Shown: positions 33,115 to 44,749 of the stretch, in pieces
How positions within the stretch are numbered: position 1 is the first letter of the stretch
How the letters are laid out: each line of letters opens with the position of its first letter
From: Cristatella mucedo
Lineage: Eukaryota; Bryozoa; Phylactolaemata; Cristatellidae
DNA length: 64,000 bases
NCBI GenBank assembly: GCA_009760855.2
Contig: WPIO01000113.1
Location: 322,001 to 386,000, forward strand
Direction: 5' to 3'
Notes under the pieces: model-generated
Databases searched by the model: none
Told to the model about the DNA's origin: nothing
Seen by the model: the letters and a program-made list of their open reading frames with translations, nothing else
Made by a program: the position numbers and the translations under genes

Positions 33115-33720
33115 CAGGCATACTGTTCCAAAGCGACTTTTCAATAGACGACCAAATCAGCTCCACAATCAAGTCTGCCTATTTTCTGCTAAATAACGTT
33201 TCTAAAATCCGGGCTTGCTTAGACAGAAAAACTGCATCAAAATAAACTTAATAAAACTTGAAAAAAACTAAATCGGTCCAAGAATTTGTGACATCCCGTC
33301 TCGACTTCTCTAACTCAATGCTTGCTGATCTACCGGCGTGTGAAATCAGGCGCTTGCAGTAGGTGCAAGACTTTGCAGCTAGGCCCGTCTGTCGTGAGCG
33401 TCGAAGTCAGATCACACCACTTCTCGACGACCTGCACCGGTTCCCCAGTTAATCAGAAAATTGGCTTTAAGGTTTTGTCACTCACTTTCAGGTCCCTTCA
33501 TACCTATTAGATCTACTACGCCACCAGGCTCAAATCGCTTAGCTACACCTCGTACGAACCTCAAATCCTTTGCGTACCGAACCTTTACTTCGTAAGCTCC
33601 CAAAGCTGGGAACTCACTCTCGATTGACATCACAACATCCCCTGCCTTGACAATATTTAAAAATAAACTAAAAACATATATGTATCACATCATTCATCAT
33701 CTCGGTGGCCTTCACTGGCA
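33115..33720 (+). mobile_element. LINE family B copy, decayed
   Basis: From the CCAAAGCGACTTTTCAATAG block (NLGVIFQSDLS region) through GTGACATCCCGTCTCGACTT and the terminal WNSLP region to about 33,690. Many frameshifts; no tail is visible before the next LINE. Confidence 0.75.
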
Positions 33721-33774
33721 GACCACCTTAGCCCGGCCATAATCAAGATTTTCAATGCTTCTTTGGTAAAAGGG

Positions 33775-35600
33775 ACGTACCCAAGTCCTTCAATCGGCAA
33801 TCGTTAGACCCATACTTAAAAATCCTGGATTAGATATGGAGGTTCTTGCCAACTATCGCCCAGTTTCCCTTCTACCTTTCTTGTCAAAGATTCTTGAAAT
33901 TTGTTTTGCTAAGCCGCTGGTTGAACGTATTGAAAATAATGAAATGTCACAAACATTTAAATCAGGGTTCAAGAGGCAGCTCTCTACTGAATCTGCTCTT
34001 CTCCGCGTTAGCAATGACATTCTACATGGCTATGATGACGGGAATGTCACTGCTCTAGCAAAGCTAGATCTGTCAGCTGCCTTCAACACCATCAATCACA
34101 ATGTTCTACTTGAACGATTGAGAGTAACGATCGGCCTGGCAGACGAGGCACTGGCAAGGCTTAAATCGTACTTGTCTGATCGTGTTCAATCCGTGTCGTG
34201 TGGGGGCCAGGTCTCACACTCGAGACAATCACCTTTGTAGTCACTCAAAGGTCCATCCTCGGTCCCTTGCTGTTCTCCATTTATACTCAACCTCTGGGAA
34301 AAGTGATTAAGGCCCACGGGATATGATATCACTTTTATGCTGACGATACTCAGTTGCATTTGTCATTGAAACCGTCGGAATCTGCTGCAGCAATTGCCTT
34401 GCTGACATTGGATCCTGGAAATTTCTTAAAACTAAATGACGATAAATCCAAACTGCTGCTCATTAGCCGACCTAAGCGTGAGGCTGGATTAAAAGGCTTT
34501 GCTCTTCTAATAGGTGATGCTGCTGTGCGATCATCGCCACGTGCTCAAAAGTTAGGTGTCGTTTTCGACAGCTGCCTAAATTTTAAAAGCTTCATGTGGT
34601 TTTCTTTAATTGATGACACTGCCCCTGATCGTTATGCGAGTGGGCTGTGACACTCGATGTGGTAGGCCGGCGGACGAGCTATTGGTGATTGTTATGACAA
34701 GGGAGTCGTGGGACTCGGGGGGGGGGCGAGAGGGGTGATGAGAGTCGTGCTTCGCCCTGCTCCGTGTGTAGTGAAACAAACCTGGTGGTGTTGCTCGTCG
34801 GCTAGCGTCCTGTGCTGTTCGCGACGATAACTCAAGCTGCAATCCAGAAGACTGCTTCTACAGCTAGCCACCACATACGATCCCTATCTAAGATTAGGAG
34901 CTGCTTTCCACAGTGGCTTGAAAAAAATTTAACTCGCTCCTTAGTTCTGTCGCGGCTTGATTATTGTAATTCCCTTTCGGCTGGGCTGCCAAAAAAAGAA
35001 CTAGGCCACTGCAGCTGACTATGAATATGGCTGCAAGGTTAGTTTTCAAGTCCCAGAGGTTTGAGCACGTTTCTCCTTTGCTAAAAGAGCTAGGATGGCT
35101 GCCGGTTGATCAACGGATACAGAGCAAAGTTCTTATGCTGACCCACAAGACCCACTACGGGTTGGCTCCTCCAAACCTAGCTGAACTGGTGCACCAGTTT
35201 CAGTCTCCTCGTGTCCTCAGGTCCTGTATGGACAATAAATTAGCTGTTCCATTCCTCCGCTTAAAGACCATTGGCGACAGAAGCTTTAGCTCTGCAGGTC
35301 CTAGGCTGTGGAACTCGTTTCCAAAATTCGTACGCAACGAAACTATTCTCCTGCTGCCGACTATGGCTCATCCTTTCCTACCGTCCTGAGCTGCTACTTC
35401 CATGCTACTCAATACCTCAACCGCTCTCCTGACTCTGCTATGCTTCCCACTTTCTCTCTGTTTCGCGAGATAAAGTCTGTTGGCTACCGAATGCGTACCG
35501 AAAGCCGCTTAGGCTGTGAGTGCGCTGTCCTGCGTAACACTTACATAGTCTCTATGGCTTTGTGGAGTTACAGACTGAGATACATTACATTACATCATTT
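33775..35600 (+). mobile_element. LINE family A copy, longest in the window
   Basis: It starts further 5' than the other copies: ANYRPVSLLPFLSKILE (RT motif 1) and AKLDLSAAFNTINHNVLLER (motif A with catalytic Asp) lie in the frame 33,836-34,240. A decayed motif B and YADDTQLH follow at about 34,240-34,360, then C-terminal frames from 34,812 to 35,389 ([29 protein letters not shown]). Motif A reads DLSAAFNTINH, with N where most relatives have D. A foreign 250-bp segment interrupts it at 34.6 kb, and stops make it inactive. The 3' UTR ends in a TACATTACATTACAT tail at about 35,595. Confidence 0.88.
34592..34845. mobile_element. Unknown 250-bp insertion inside LINE family A
   Basis: The uninterrupted LINE at 3.9 kb reads AAAAGCTCCATTCAGAAG. 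Here the two halves are separated by about 250 GC-rich bases, flanked by AAGCTTCA and AAGCTGCA, a possible 8-bp target-site duplication with one mismatch. I see no convincing terminal inverted repeat, no B box and no coding frame. Confidence 0.6.
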
Positions 35601-36030
35601 AGTGGGTCCGTGTGACTCATCTTTTATGTGTTTATGCAGGCTGACGTTGTGCATACTGCAACTAGCCAAATTTTCTAACCCTGTGCACGTCACCTCTAAC
35701 CATGTTATGTTTGTCTTTCATTGAGCATGCCACCACTATCCATTCGATCATGCTTCCGTTACAGCAAATGTGAAGTGCATGGAAAGAGATTGAGTTTTCT
35801 GAGGGCGCTATATCAAATGTAATATTATTATCAATATTGTTATTATTGCTGCCACTAACCGCACTTGCATGCTGATCCTGTGCATGTTACCCCTAACCGC
35901 GTTATTCGGGTTGTTTATCACGCATGATACCACTCACCATTCGATCTCGTTTCTTTTGCAGCAAATGTAAAGCACCTATAAAAAGATTCGAGTTCTCTGA
36001 GGGCGACTTATGAAGTGCATTGTTATTATC
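35601..36030 (+). mobile_element. Two LINE family B tails in tandem
   Basis: The first (about 35,600-35,850) has UTR, the hairpin AAGTGCATGGAAAG...GAGGGCGCTA and an ATT tail. The second (35,850-36,028) repeats the UTR end and hairpin. Both follow the family A tail directly. Confidence 0.78.
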
Positions 36031-36169
36031 ATTAATTCGGCTGGTTTAACTGGCTTCGCCGTTACACCTTACTACTGCATTGTTGTGATTTTTAGTTTTA
36101 GCTGCAAGAATTGTATGCAGTGGCTTTTCGAGCGAACACGTTTTTAATTAAGGGTACGTACTTGACCCG

Positions 36170-36335
36170 GTTGTAAGGTAGGTGCAAGCGCTTCACGACT
36201 GAGGCTGCCGGTTTGAGTCCTGATGTGAGCGATCCTTTATAGCTGCATGACTGCAAGCTTCGGTGATGGCGCTAAATTCTCTTTTGCCGCTTTACAACGG
36301 AGTCTGTTACATAAGCTAACTTCATTTTTTACTGT
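36170..36335 (+). mobile_element. tRNA-derived SINE (family 1), diverged
   Basis: B-box-like GGTTTGAGTCC (about 36,211-36,221), body GCAAGCTTCGGTGATGGC, 3' motif GTCTGTTACATAAGCTAAC. Confidence 0.65.
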
Positions 36336-36971
36336 ATTGGAACACTGATAGAAGAGCTGGCTGTTTTAGCCGTCAGTACTATCGTCTTCGCTCCACGTTT
36401 TATTCCAACGTAAGATCGGACGAGGACTTGTCTCTCTCAAGTTTGGCTTAGTCAGTGGTTTTCTAATAAATAAATAAAACTTAGCAGCGAGCAATTGCAA
36501 ACATTCTGATGTTGACATAAAAAAAATACTGAAGCCTTGCTGGTTCATTAGCCACTTTCCGTATACACTTCTGTATAATTCTCGCTCGTCTTCCGTCAGC
36601 CTGTGCAATAAAATGCCAGTCATTGATTTACATGCTATTACCATTACCGATCTGAACTTGCTCCCGCCCATGAGCTTATCGACTTAACACTTTCGGTCCT
36701 TGCATTCTCTTGCTCTTGCATACCTATCTAAAATACTTCAAAATCAAGCGTCTCGTCGCAGCACCTACTTCTCAGATGCCGACTGATTGATCCATTAGCT
36801 GTCACCAAACCGACCTCAAATCGCTTAAAGCCCGTGTCTTCAGGTACTACGCTCCTTAAGCCAGAAACTTATCCAGTCGCATCCTGCGATATTTAAAAAA
36901 GCGAAAACCCAGATTTTACCAGCAGTCATTACTTGGTCTACGCGACATATTTTGAGCGAACATGGATGCTT
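36336..36971. other. No gene recognised
   Basis: A - strand frame of 101 codons (36,671-36,366; MGGSKFRSVMVIACKSMTGI...) starts with ATG but shows no domain and no flanking signals; I do not call it a gene. Confidence 0.35.
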
Positions 36972-37150
36972 AAAAAAATCCTAGCTGAATCAACAGCCTC
37001 TTTTTGTATAGCGACAGAAGAACCTTTACGGCTATCGCCACCGCTTGCAGTGGTGATAAAGGATCGTTCACCGCAGGAATCGAACCACGACCTCGGGACC
37101 TCGGTCGTGAAAGCAACCGCCTTACCTAATGTGCCATCACGGCTCATGCC
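36972..37150 (-). mobile_element. tRNA-derived SINE (family 1)
   Basis: Good - strand copy: B box GGTTCGATTCC (about 37,075-37,085), GACCTCGGGACCTCGG doubled unit, body GCAAGCGGTGGCGATAGCCG, 3' motif GGCTGTTGATTCAGCTAG. Confidence 0.82.
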
Positions 37151-37434
37151 TACATAGGTATATTGTTAGATTGATTTGACATTACATTTTAATTTGTTTT
37201 GATAAATAGTAGTGCTAAGGCTGTCTGCTTCATATATATTATTCCACATCCGGCGACACGAAGGCTGTCGCCGTGGCATGTAACTTGTCACCGTTCGTAC
37301 CCTGGCAGCACGTTTTGCAAGCAGTGTATTCGCGTGCTCGTGAACGAGGTGTTGTACACAGCACCTTGATGATGTATTGAGGAGTATATTATATATAGTA
37401 TAGGAGTATTGAGATGTATAGGGAGCTGGTTCGG

Positions 37435-37612
37435 AAGCCTTGCTCCTCTGGGTCTTAGCCAAGTAGGAAAGGTGCTTGCTCTACACGACCCATTGGTTCG
37501 AGTTCTGTGAATTAGCCTCTATTGCTCACTGCAAGTGGTGATGGTTGCCATAAGGCTCTTCTGCAGCCAAGCAAATGAGGCTGTTAAATCAGCTATTTTT
37601 TTATTTGATGAA
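37435..37612 (+). mobile_element. tRNA-derived SINE (family 1), diverged head
   Basis: GGTTCGAGTTC at about 37,494-37,504 as B box, body GCAAGTGGTGATGGTTGCC, 3' motif GAGGCTGTTAAATCAGC, then a T-rich tail. Confidence 0.75.
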
Positions 37613-37664
37613 GACCGTGGCCACCTTTATTCTAGCTATTTATTGCTGATTTATGGATTAAGTA

Positions 37665-37815
37665 TAAAATATACAAGTCATTTGCATAGCGCCCAAAGTG
37701 AACTTTAATCTCTATTCAGGCGTATCACATATGCCTTGGGACTCGAGCCCACGACCTCAGTCAGACCTTGGTTGAGGCGACCACCTTAACCACTCGATTA
37801 AACCAGCGTGGCAGT
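37665..37815 (-). mobile_element. tRNA-L2 hybrid SINE (family 2)
   Basis: The - strand shows a tRNA-like head (GGTTTAATCGAGTGGTTAAG, near GGGCTCGAGTCCC B box) joined to an L2-type tail ending in an ATTTTATACTT-rich end. Confidence 0.75.
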
Positions 37816-38999
37816 AGGGCTTGATGTAGCTAACTCATTACTTTGAGAAGGAATTGAGTTTATAGAGGTTTATCCCAAAAAAAGGCGGCTTGATGGATCT
37901 AGTTGTGCAAGCCGCCTAGTGATTCAACCACAGTAGCCGGGAGGATGATGAGCTGGGTGAGGTCCTATTGTTGTACTTCTTGAGTCATACCTATTTCGAT
38001 TGGGACACATCGCCTAAATTTAAATGCTAACTCATCTGAATGATAAAGTGCTACCGTGATGAAGTTATGAGTTTCTCCTTTAGTTTGGCATGCCTTTACA
38101 TTCGATTGCTTTATCTCACTGTGCTTTCGGAATACTTCAGCGTCAACTAGACTTCCTCCAAGCTCTAAGTCGCTACATAAACGAATGTTGGCTAACCTTT
38201 GCCTTGTCCTGTCAAGTTAGTGACAACTATTGAACAACATCAAAGCATCAATCAAAAATCGAGTTTGTTATATTTCTAATTGCCGTTAATCTCTTGCAGT
38301 CAAGTCTTTATAATAACAGCAATGGCGGATAGCCTCCAAAAGCTTACACTGTCAATAGGCTTCGGGCGCCAAACATAGAAAAACTCAACATAGGAGCTTA
38401 AAGTAAGGTACTCATTTTTATTAAATAAAAACTATATGACGGCCACTAAACATAGTCATTGAGACAAAGCGAGTAATACGATTGCGAGCCAGTTGCAACA
38501 GACTAGTTCAATAGTACATTTCGTACATGAACGAAGGAGTCAAAATGTACATCCCCTGCGTTAGATAGTTACTGTCAAGATTGCCCTGCCTGTTGCATCG
38601 TCATAAGGCCATCACCGAAAGCTCCACAGTACCTGATGTCATAAGGTTATTCTTTGGAATGTACAAAGACTAAAAATGTGCAACCGAAAAGAGGCTCTTC
38701 TTTACGAAAACAAGTTAATCGCCGATGATGTCATGAGTGGCACAAAGACCTGCGATGCCCAAAGATAAACATCAAGATAATCAACCAAACACATATGCTA
38801 GCTACACACTTGTTCAAAAGTATTAAAATACTGATAGGGCACGCATGTGCACTGCTGACACAAAATGTATACTTGTAGATACGCCGCGATTTTCAAGGTC
38901 GTGCTGAATTCTGATCGTCTCTCCACGTACACGTGCGTACATAAAAAGAAGCAGATATTGGCTGATTAAAACATTTCTGCTTACATTTTGAAAACACTC
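37816..38999. other. No feature recognised
   Basis: Over 1 kb of unique-looking sequence. No exon or repeat family can be supported. Confidence 0.35.
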
Positions 39000-39190
39000 A
39001 ACGCATATAAAATGCAACTGTTTATGAAAGCCTTTAGTGGGTCTGTGATTCGTCCTTTGGAGCTTCTGCTTGCTGCCACTGAGCATGCTGCCACTAACCA
39101 CGTTATGCTTGATGACATTGTGCATATTACCACTAATCATAAGGTAATGCTTTCTTTCTCAGATGGCACTGAACAAATGTATTATTATTA
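39000..39190 (+). mobile_element. LINE family B 3' UTR fragment
   Basis: TTTAGTGGGTCTGTGATTCG and the CCACTAACCACGTTATGCTT block lead to GGCACTGAACAAATGTATTA with ATT repeats. The tail hairpin has lost its 5' arm. Confidence 0.65.
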
Positions 39191-39665
39191 TGACCACTTG
39201 AAAGTGGCAAACAACTGACAGATACATTTTCATCGCACATTAACACAGGCAGTCTTACAAAGGACGTGCTAGACTAGTCAATATAAATAGAAATTTTGCA
39301 AAAAAATTGTAGTTTTATTGCAAGTCATCAGGAATGCTGGGGTCAACATAATGCTAGAGCTTAATTCTGATCTCATTTAAACTATCACCACCTACATACC
39401 ACGATGAAATTTTCCCAACGAATGGAATCAACAATGAGACACTACCATAAGCCTCACAGCATAATTTCTGAAACACAATGTCGAACTCATTTTCAAAATA
39501 ACTGCTGAAGATACTGAAATTAGGTGCAGGACTTTTTTAAATCTTCATAATCTGTGTACCTGGCCTATCGACAGGACAACTTGAAGCCCAGAAAAGAAGA
39601 CCAATCGACAGTTGGTGGCAAATGCACTGCAGCATGCACGTCAGGAGCAAGAGCAATAACCATTA
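39191..39665. other. No feature recognised
   Basis: No identifiable element. Confidence 0.35.
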
Positions 39666-39722
39666 GCAATTCGTATAGCATCTTAAGAGAACTAAATCTC
39701 TGTCTAGCCACTTGATTCACAT
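39666..39722 (-). repeat. L2-type tail remnant
   Basis: AATTCGTATAGCATCTTAAG and CTCTGTCTAGCCACTTGATT match a - strand tail. It forms the left border of the transposase fragment that follows. Confidence 0.5.
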
Positions 39723-40318
39723 GAAGAAGGATGTATGGAAATCTTTTTACCATACTTTCTCCACTAATCAGGAGCCAGATCACACGTTCTGCACAAAAGG
39801 TGAGTCGTCTGAATGTCCCTATGAGAAAGCTGTAGCGACTAATACGGTTTATGACCATGCAAAATCGAGACATCACGTGCTAAAACCAGGGATAAAACAA
39901 GCCGCAAAGGATCTGTGTGAGGATAAACTACCCGATGACCTTCTACAAAAAATGTTTGCATGGTCACACCCAAACCATAATGAGTCTCTCCATAACCTTA
40001 TCTGGACAGAGGCTCGAAAGACTGAATATTCAGGCTTGTCAGCCGTTCGAGTTGCAGTGGCTGACGCCTGTTTACAGAAGTACGAAGGGATGTGTGGACG
40101 TATCCCAGTTTTCAGAAGGTTAGGCATTCCCGTGGGCAGGTATATGAGGTTGTTCATGAAGGATTACGACAGGGAATCCAAGAGAGCTAGTTTAGCAAAG
40201 GCGAAATACAACCTCAAGAACAAAGGTGTACGTAGGAAGCCTGTACAAAGGCAAAAAAATGATAAGGCTTACTGCTCAGGTGATGGACCATTTATGTCTA
40301 GACACTCATTTTGATAGA
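39723..40318 (+). pseudogene. Mutator-like transposase fragment (copy 0)
   Basis: An open frame (39,712-40,314) contains the C-terminal half of the transposase found complete-er at 41.7 and 55.5 kb and is nearly identical to them over this part. Visible are KDVWKSFYHTFSTNQEPDHT, the conserved NESLHNLIW segment holding the last catalytic acid, a region of AVRVAVADACLQKYEG type, and a basic C-terminus. It lacks the N-terminal half with the other catalytic Asp residues. It starts abruptly after an L2 tail and loses homology to the other copies at the stop codon (it reads through to GPFMSRHSF). It is a truncated, recently copied fragment. Confidence 0.8.
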
Positions 40319-41689
40319 CGGGAAGCCATAGCTGTGGTCAGTTCAGTCAGTCAGTACCATTGGGACTGGGGGGAATTGCACCACGTCTGCTCATGTGTGA
40401 GGATACCAACTCTTAGTCTATCGTCCTGTCATTTGACAAAGTGTGTCTGAATTGAGAACCAACCGTCTTGATTATTTAACCAACGGTGACTATAGTTACC
40501 AAGCACTAATTGATGGACGGCAATGTAACGGATTTAGATTTTGGTGGCAGGCTCCTGCTTGCTATGGTCGAAGCGCACCAGGCGACTGGGCGTCAGGGTG
40601 GGTGGCGTTCTCCAGCCTAAGGGATTGCGATAAATTGGAGCTGCATTGTAATCCTTTTAACGGGATAGCCTACGAAAATTGGGTAAAAAATCAATTAATT
40701 TTTTAGTGGTCATTTAAACGGTAAACATCTCAGAAATGCAATCCTAAAGTTTGACGATCGACATATAACTGGATTAAAAAAAAATAAAAGGCCCGGATGT
40801 TGTCTAACCGGAAATACACCGGAAGTGAATAACAGGCGTTCTTTGTTACGATTTTCGCTCAGATTTCTGCATGATTTGCTTAACCGGACCGATAAATACA
40901 TAAAAAAAAAATAACTTGTTCGCTATAAAAATGAAGTAAATAATGGTCATGAATCATTAATCTATCTGTACAAGTAAATTGTGTGGGGGCACCTGCAAGG
41001 TCCGGTAACAGTTGTAACATGTTTGATCGCGTAGCTATATGCAAGCTGCCTAGCTACGCGGCATTCCCTGGTGGTAACACCACGGCCAAAGCCTATTAAT
41101 GCAATGAGTTTCTTGCCTGTACTAATTCCATCAAATTTTCTAACATATTTGGATTATGACTGAACCGGAAGTAATAAAGGCGGCATCCCCCGAACGACTG
41201 TAAAGCTATAAGCATAATCGCTGGCAGGGAAAGCCGCAAACAGCTGTTGCTTTGGACGTTGACCTCTGAGCCGGATGCATACAGCCAATCCAACATCCAC
41301 TTCCGACCACTTGCATCTGCCACCATTTCATCTAACCGACACGTGTTGGAAGTTCTCCCACAAGCTTCCAAGATGAATGGTTCAATGCAACGCTAGCGTC
41401 GTTCTTCAACTATTATGCAATGCACGCTGGTGCTGTGAGTGCAGGCCGTGATGCAAATTGAGTAAATGAAGGAGTTTCGGTGAGTAGTGTAGGGGAATCG
41501 AGCGACCCTCGGAAACATGGACGACCTCGGGTACTGCCGGTTAGACCAGCGGGTGGTGTCGCCACGCCCACACCCAAAAAAACAACGGATAGTGAAAGAG
41601 AAAGAAGAGAACAGGGGTGATAATTTTCTTTTTGGAAATCGTATTTTTTATGTTGCCGCACTGGCTACGGCGTTGAGCAGGCAGGCACT
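40319..41689. other. No known element; two short open frames
   Basis: A + strand frame to 40,706 (RLDYLTNGDYSYQALIDG...) and a - strand ATG frame of 91 codons (41,371-41,096) are open, but neither matches a family I recognise. The sequence separates two transposase copies. Confidence 0.3.
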
Positions 41690-42720
41690 TCCCTTAAAAC
41701 AGGAAAGGCACTAGATGCAGAAGTGCTCAGCTTATCATGCAAGGTTTGTGCAGCTGGTAAGCGAGGAGAGCATAACTGCGATAAAAATTTCAGTGGCACA
41801 AGTGGTGCAATGGAAGGGGCAAAACGTATGTTTGAACGCTCGCTAGAAACCCGTGGTGCACGGCATGTTAGGTATCTAAGGGATGGTGATTCCAAAGCTT
41901 GGCAAAGTGTAACCAAAGCCAAACCGTATGGAGAGACAGAAATAACAAAACTGGAGTGTATAGCGCGCATGTCAGTAAAAGGCTGGGCACTGCTTTGCGA
42001 AACCTTACAAGAAACAAAGCGAAATACCCAGAGGTTAAGGGTGGGTTCGGTGGACAGGGTGGGCTAACTGGCCAAATAGCTAGTAGGTTGCAGCAACACT
42101 TTGCCCGTGCGGTGACAGAGAATACGAATAAGCTAGAGGGCTTGAAGAAGGACGTATGGAAATCTTTTTACCGTACTTTCTCCACTAATCAGGAGCCAGA
42201 TCACACGTTCTGTACGAACGGTGCATCGTCTGAATGTCCCTATGAGAAAGCTGTAGCAACTAATACGGTTTATGACCATGCAAAATCGAGACATCACGTG
42301 CTAAAACCAGGGATAAAACAAGCCGCAAAGGATCTGTGTGAGGATAAACTACCCGATGACCTTCTACAAAAAATGTTTGCATGGTCACACCCAAACCATA
42401 ATGAGTCTCTCCATAACCTTATCTGGACAGAGGCTCGAAAGACTAAATATTCAGGCTTGTCAGCCGTTCGAGTTGCAGTGGCTGACGCCTGTTTACAGAA
42501 GTACGAAGGGATGTGTGGACGTATCCCAGTTTTCAGAAGGTTAGGCATTCCCGTGGGCAGGTATATGAGGTTGTTCATGAAGGATTACGACAGGGAATCC
42601 AAGAGAGCTAGTTTAGCAAAGGCGAAATACAACCTCAAGAACAAAGGTGTACGTAGGAAGCCTGTACAAAGGCAAAAAAATGATAAGGCATACTGCTCAG
42701 GTGATGGACCATATATGTAG
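41690..42720 (+). pseudogene. Mutator-like (PF20700-type) transposase, frameshifted, copy 1
   Basis: Two overlapping frames (to 42,067 and from 41,899) cover about 340 codons of a DDE-type transposase of the Mutator-like class common in invertebrate genomes. In order: LDAEVLSLSCKVCAAGKR (Cys pair, part of the zinc-ribbon-like insert), HNCDKNFSGTSGAMEG, the catalytic RYLRDGDSKAW with PYGETEITKLEC, then after the frame change HVSKRLGTALRNL, a variable region, and NESLHNLIW with the last catalytic Glu. The N-terminus with the first catalytic Asp is missing. The frame change lies in TATAGCGCGCATG at about 41,959-41,971, where a CG dinucleotide appears duplicated. The product cannot be a normal transposase unless frameshifting occurs. 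Confidence 0.82.
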
Positions 42721-43061
42721 ATAATCAGAAGGCCCCGAGAAAGTAAGCCGAGTTGCTCACGTGCCTGTCTGCCACTGTATACTCTCCGAGCTGAACAGAA
42801 TGACTGCCTTTTTCAAGGCAATTGTCGGTATGTGCATTATGCAGCTTGTGCTGCAAATATATGCCAGCATTATTGGTCTCTTGGTTGTCGGCTGTCTTTG
42901 TTTGCACGTGCCAAAACTTCCGGTTTTGGCTATGAGGCTGCACTGATGGATACTGGCAAAATGCTGTCAAAGCACAACTTTCATCACTATCGATGAATGC
43001 TGAGACTCCGAGCTCCTCTAGAAAGTTAAATAAACACAATCTGCAACTGCATTCACCACTG
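41690..43061 (+). mobile_element. Transposase-bearing unit, copy 1
   Basis: A block of about 1.37 kb shared almost base for base with 55,500-56,883. The left border is at AGGCACTTCCCTT and the right border at ACCACTG, 27 nt after an AATAAA at 43,029-43,034. Flanks outside the block are unrelated in the two copies, so the block moved or was copied as a unit. No terminal inverted repeats are visible at its borders. The 3' 340 bases after the stop contain an antisense open frame (43,039-42,725) preserved in both copies, which may only reflect recent copying. Confidence 0.75.
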
Positions 43062-43500
43062 TGAATCGTGCCGGTGCGAAGCTGGAGCGCTTGGGCATCG
43101 ACATGAGCTGTGCTTATATTTTAAGGTGCTGTCACAAACCAAACGGTCTATGCCAGCAGCTTTATCTAGCATTATTATGATTTAGCCCACTAACAAGTGA
43201 GCTACATGATGCTGGCTACCCAGCCACCGAAATCCAGAACCACAGCCAGTCATCGGTAGGCACATATTTATTTGGTACAGTACCTGCTTGCATGTGGCTT
43301 TGGTCCGACTGGACGGATCCCGAGTGCAATCAACATTCAGGCAGGGTAAACAGCCTATGCCCCACTGTCGTTGCCAGTTGGCCAGTATTGCCAAACCTGT
43401 GCGTTCAGCCAGACCGGCGAACCACTGGCGACATTTAATCATGGGCAGGGCAGAAGAAAAATGTGCTCACAGGCGATGTCCTGCTCGGTTGTTTTTTACA
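43062..43500. other. No feature recognised
   Basis: Spacer right of transposase unit 1. No homology noted within the window. Confidence 0.35.
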
Positions 43501-44100
43501 TGGACATTGGGGGCCGAGGTAGGATTGAAGTGACTGGGGGGGGGGGGGGGGTAAATCAAACAACAAACTGGAGCACCTTGGAAGCTTCAGGGTGTCTGAG
43601 GGCAAGGATGCTTTTTTAGAGTCATCACTCAAACACTAAGCACACTAAGCTAAGGGTGGGACGGTTCCTGCACCAGGAAGATGTTTTATCAGTATATTGC
43701 TTCGGTTTTACTGCATTTGCATTTGGGGGTGGGTGAGAGTACTGTCGAAGTTTATCAGCCGAAAGTTGCTGCAACTACTGTAAATTTTTGGTAAACGCTA
43801 AAAACCAATTTGCATCTACTAGGGGCTATCAAGAAGTAGCACTTTGATCGGTGACTTGATTCTCAGGATAACTTCTGAGCACCGAACCTGGGAAAAACAA
43901 AAGTGGGCGTATTTGTTGATGCCCCCTTAGAAGCCGGATATTAATGTTACCGTTGAATGATAACCGGATTTCGGTGGCTTGGCAGGAGGCTCGCTCATGA
44001 TAATAATCCTCGACATGCTGAATGATAATAATCCTTGACAAATCTGCTATAGCAGATCCCATTTGAAGCGTGTCAGCACCTTAAATTTAGCCGGCATCCC
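43501..44100 (+). repeat. Unknown repeat, copy with internal deletion
   Basis: From a run of 16 G (43,536-43,551) through CTGGAGCACCTTGGAAGC and AGGGTGGGACGGTTCCTGCA to TATTTGTTGATGCCCC it matches 44,780-45,360 but lacks about 180 internal bases (the junction is in GAGGGCAAGGATGCTTTTTT). It belongs to an unidentified element. Confidence 0.75.
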
Positions 44101-44749
44101 TCAGGTTGCATTCGCAGACCTTACTCGTCTATTAGAAGGTGAGGCATTACGACCATGTACACTGTAGGAATAGTGCAGACACCCAGTGGGGCTAAGGCAA
44201 AAGTCTTCTGGATTAGATTAGGGGCCAGCTGTCGTATTACCATCTTCGGAAGGCGAACAACCTAGACACCTCTCTGAAGCTGGGGAAGAAGTGTGAATTC
44301 TGCTATTACCTTCGATGAATGTCAGGGACAATCAAGAACCGGCCTGCTTCGGGATGCCCTTGGGCCTCTACCAGAGGGATAATCGGCTGCTGAAATAAGA
44401 ATGCTTGAAGGTGCATTTTGCATACCTCGAGTCCATGCCAACACACTCAAGCTTAGGACAGGTACTACACAGAGCGGGTGGCACGATCCACAGAGAGACG
44501 AAAACGACCTTCAATCAAGGGCAGCCTAAAACCTCCAACAATGACAAAACTCTACAAAGATGCAAGCCCTAGATGGACATGACAGCACAGACACCGGCCA
44601 ACCGAAGATTGGAGAAGCTTTTGCTCCTCAGGTCACAAACTTTGAAGCTCACTTAAAACAATTCTTGAGCAAGGATATATACCCTCCTGCTGCCGACTGT
44701 GGCATATCCTTTCCAGCAGTCGTGCGTCACTATTCCCGTGCTACTTAAT
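44101..44749. other. No feature recognised
   Basis: The segment around 44,100-44,160 (GCAGACCTTACTCGTCTATT) recurs at about 47,265-47,300, so this is part of a dispersed unknown repeat. Confidence 0.4.

Noticed and set aside
34730-34800. Hammerhead ribozyme candidate (GTGATGAGAG ... GTGAAACA)
   Set aside because: The core has G instead of the required C in CTGATGA, and the sequence between the two core pieces does not form stem II.
42725-43039. Antisense 104-114-codon frame downstream of the transposase, present in both copies
   Set aside because: Both copies are nearly identical DNA, so conservation of the frame is no evidence of selection; no domain was recognised.
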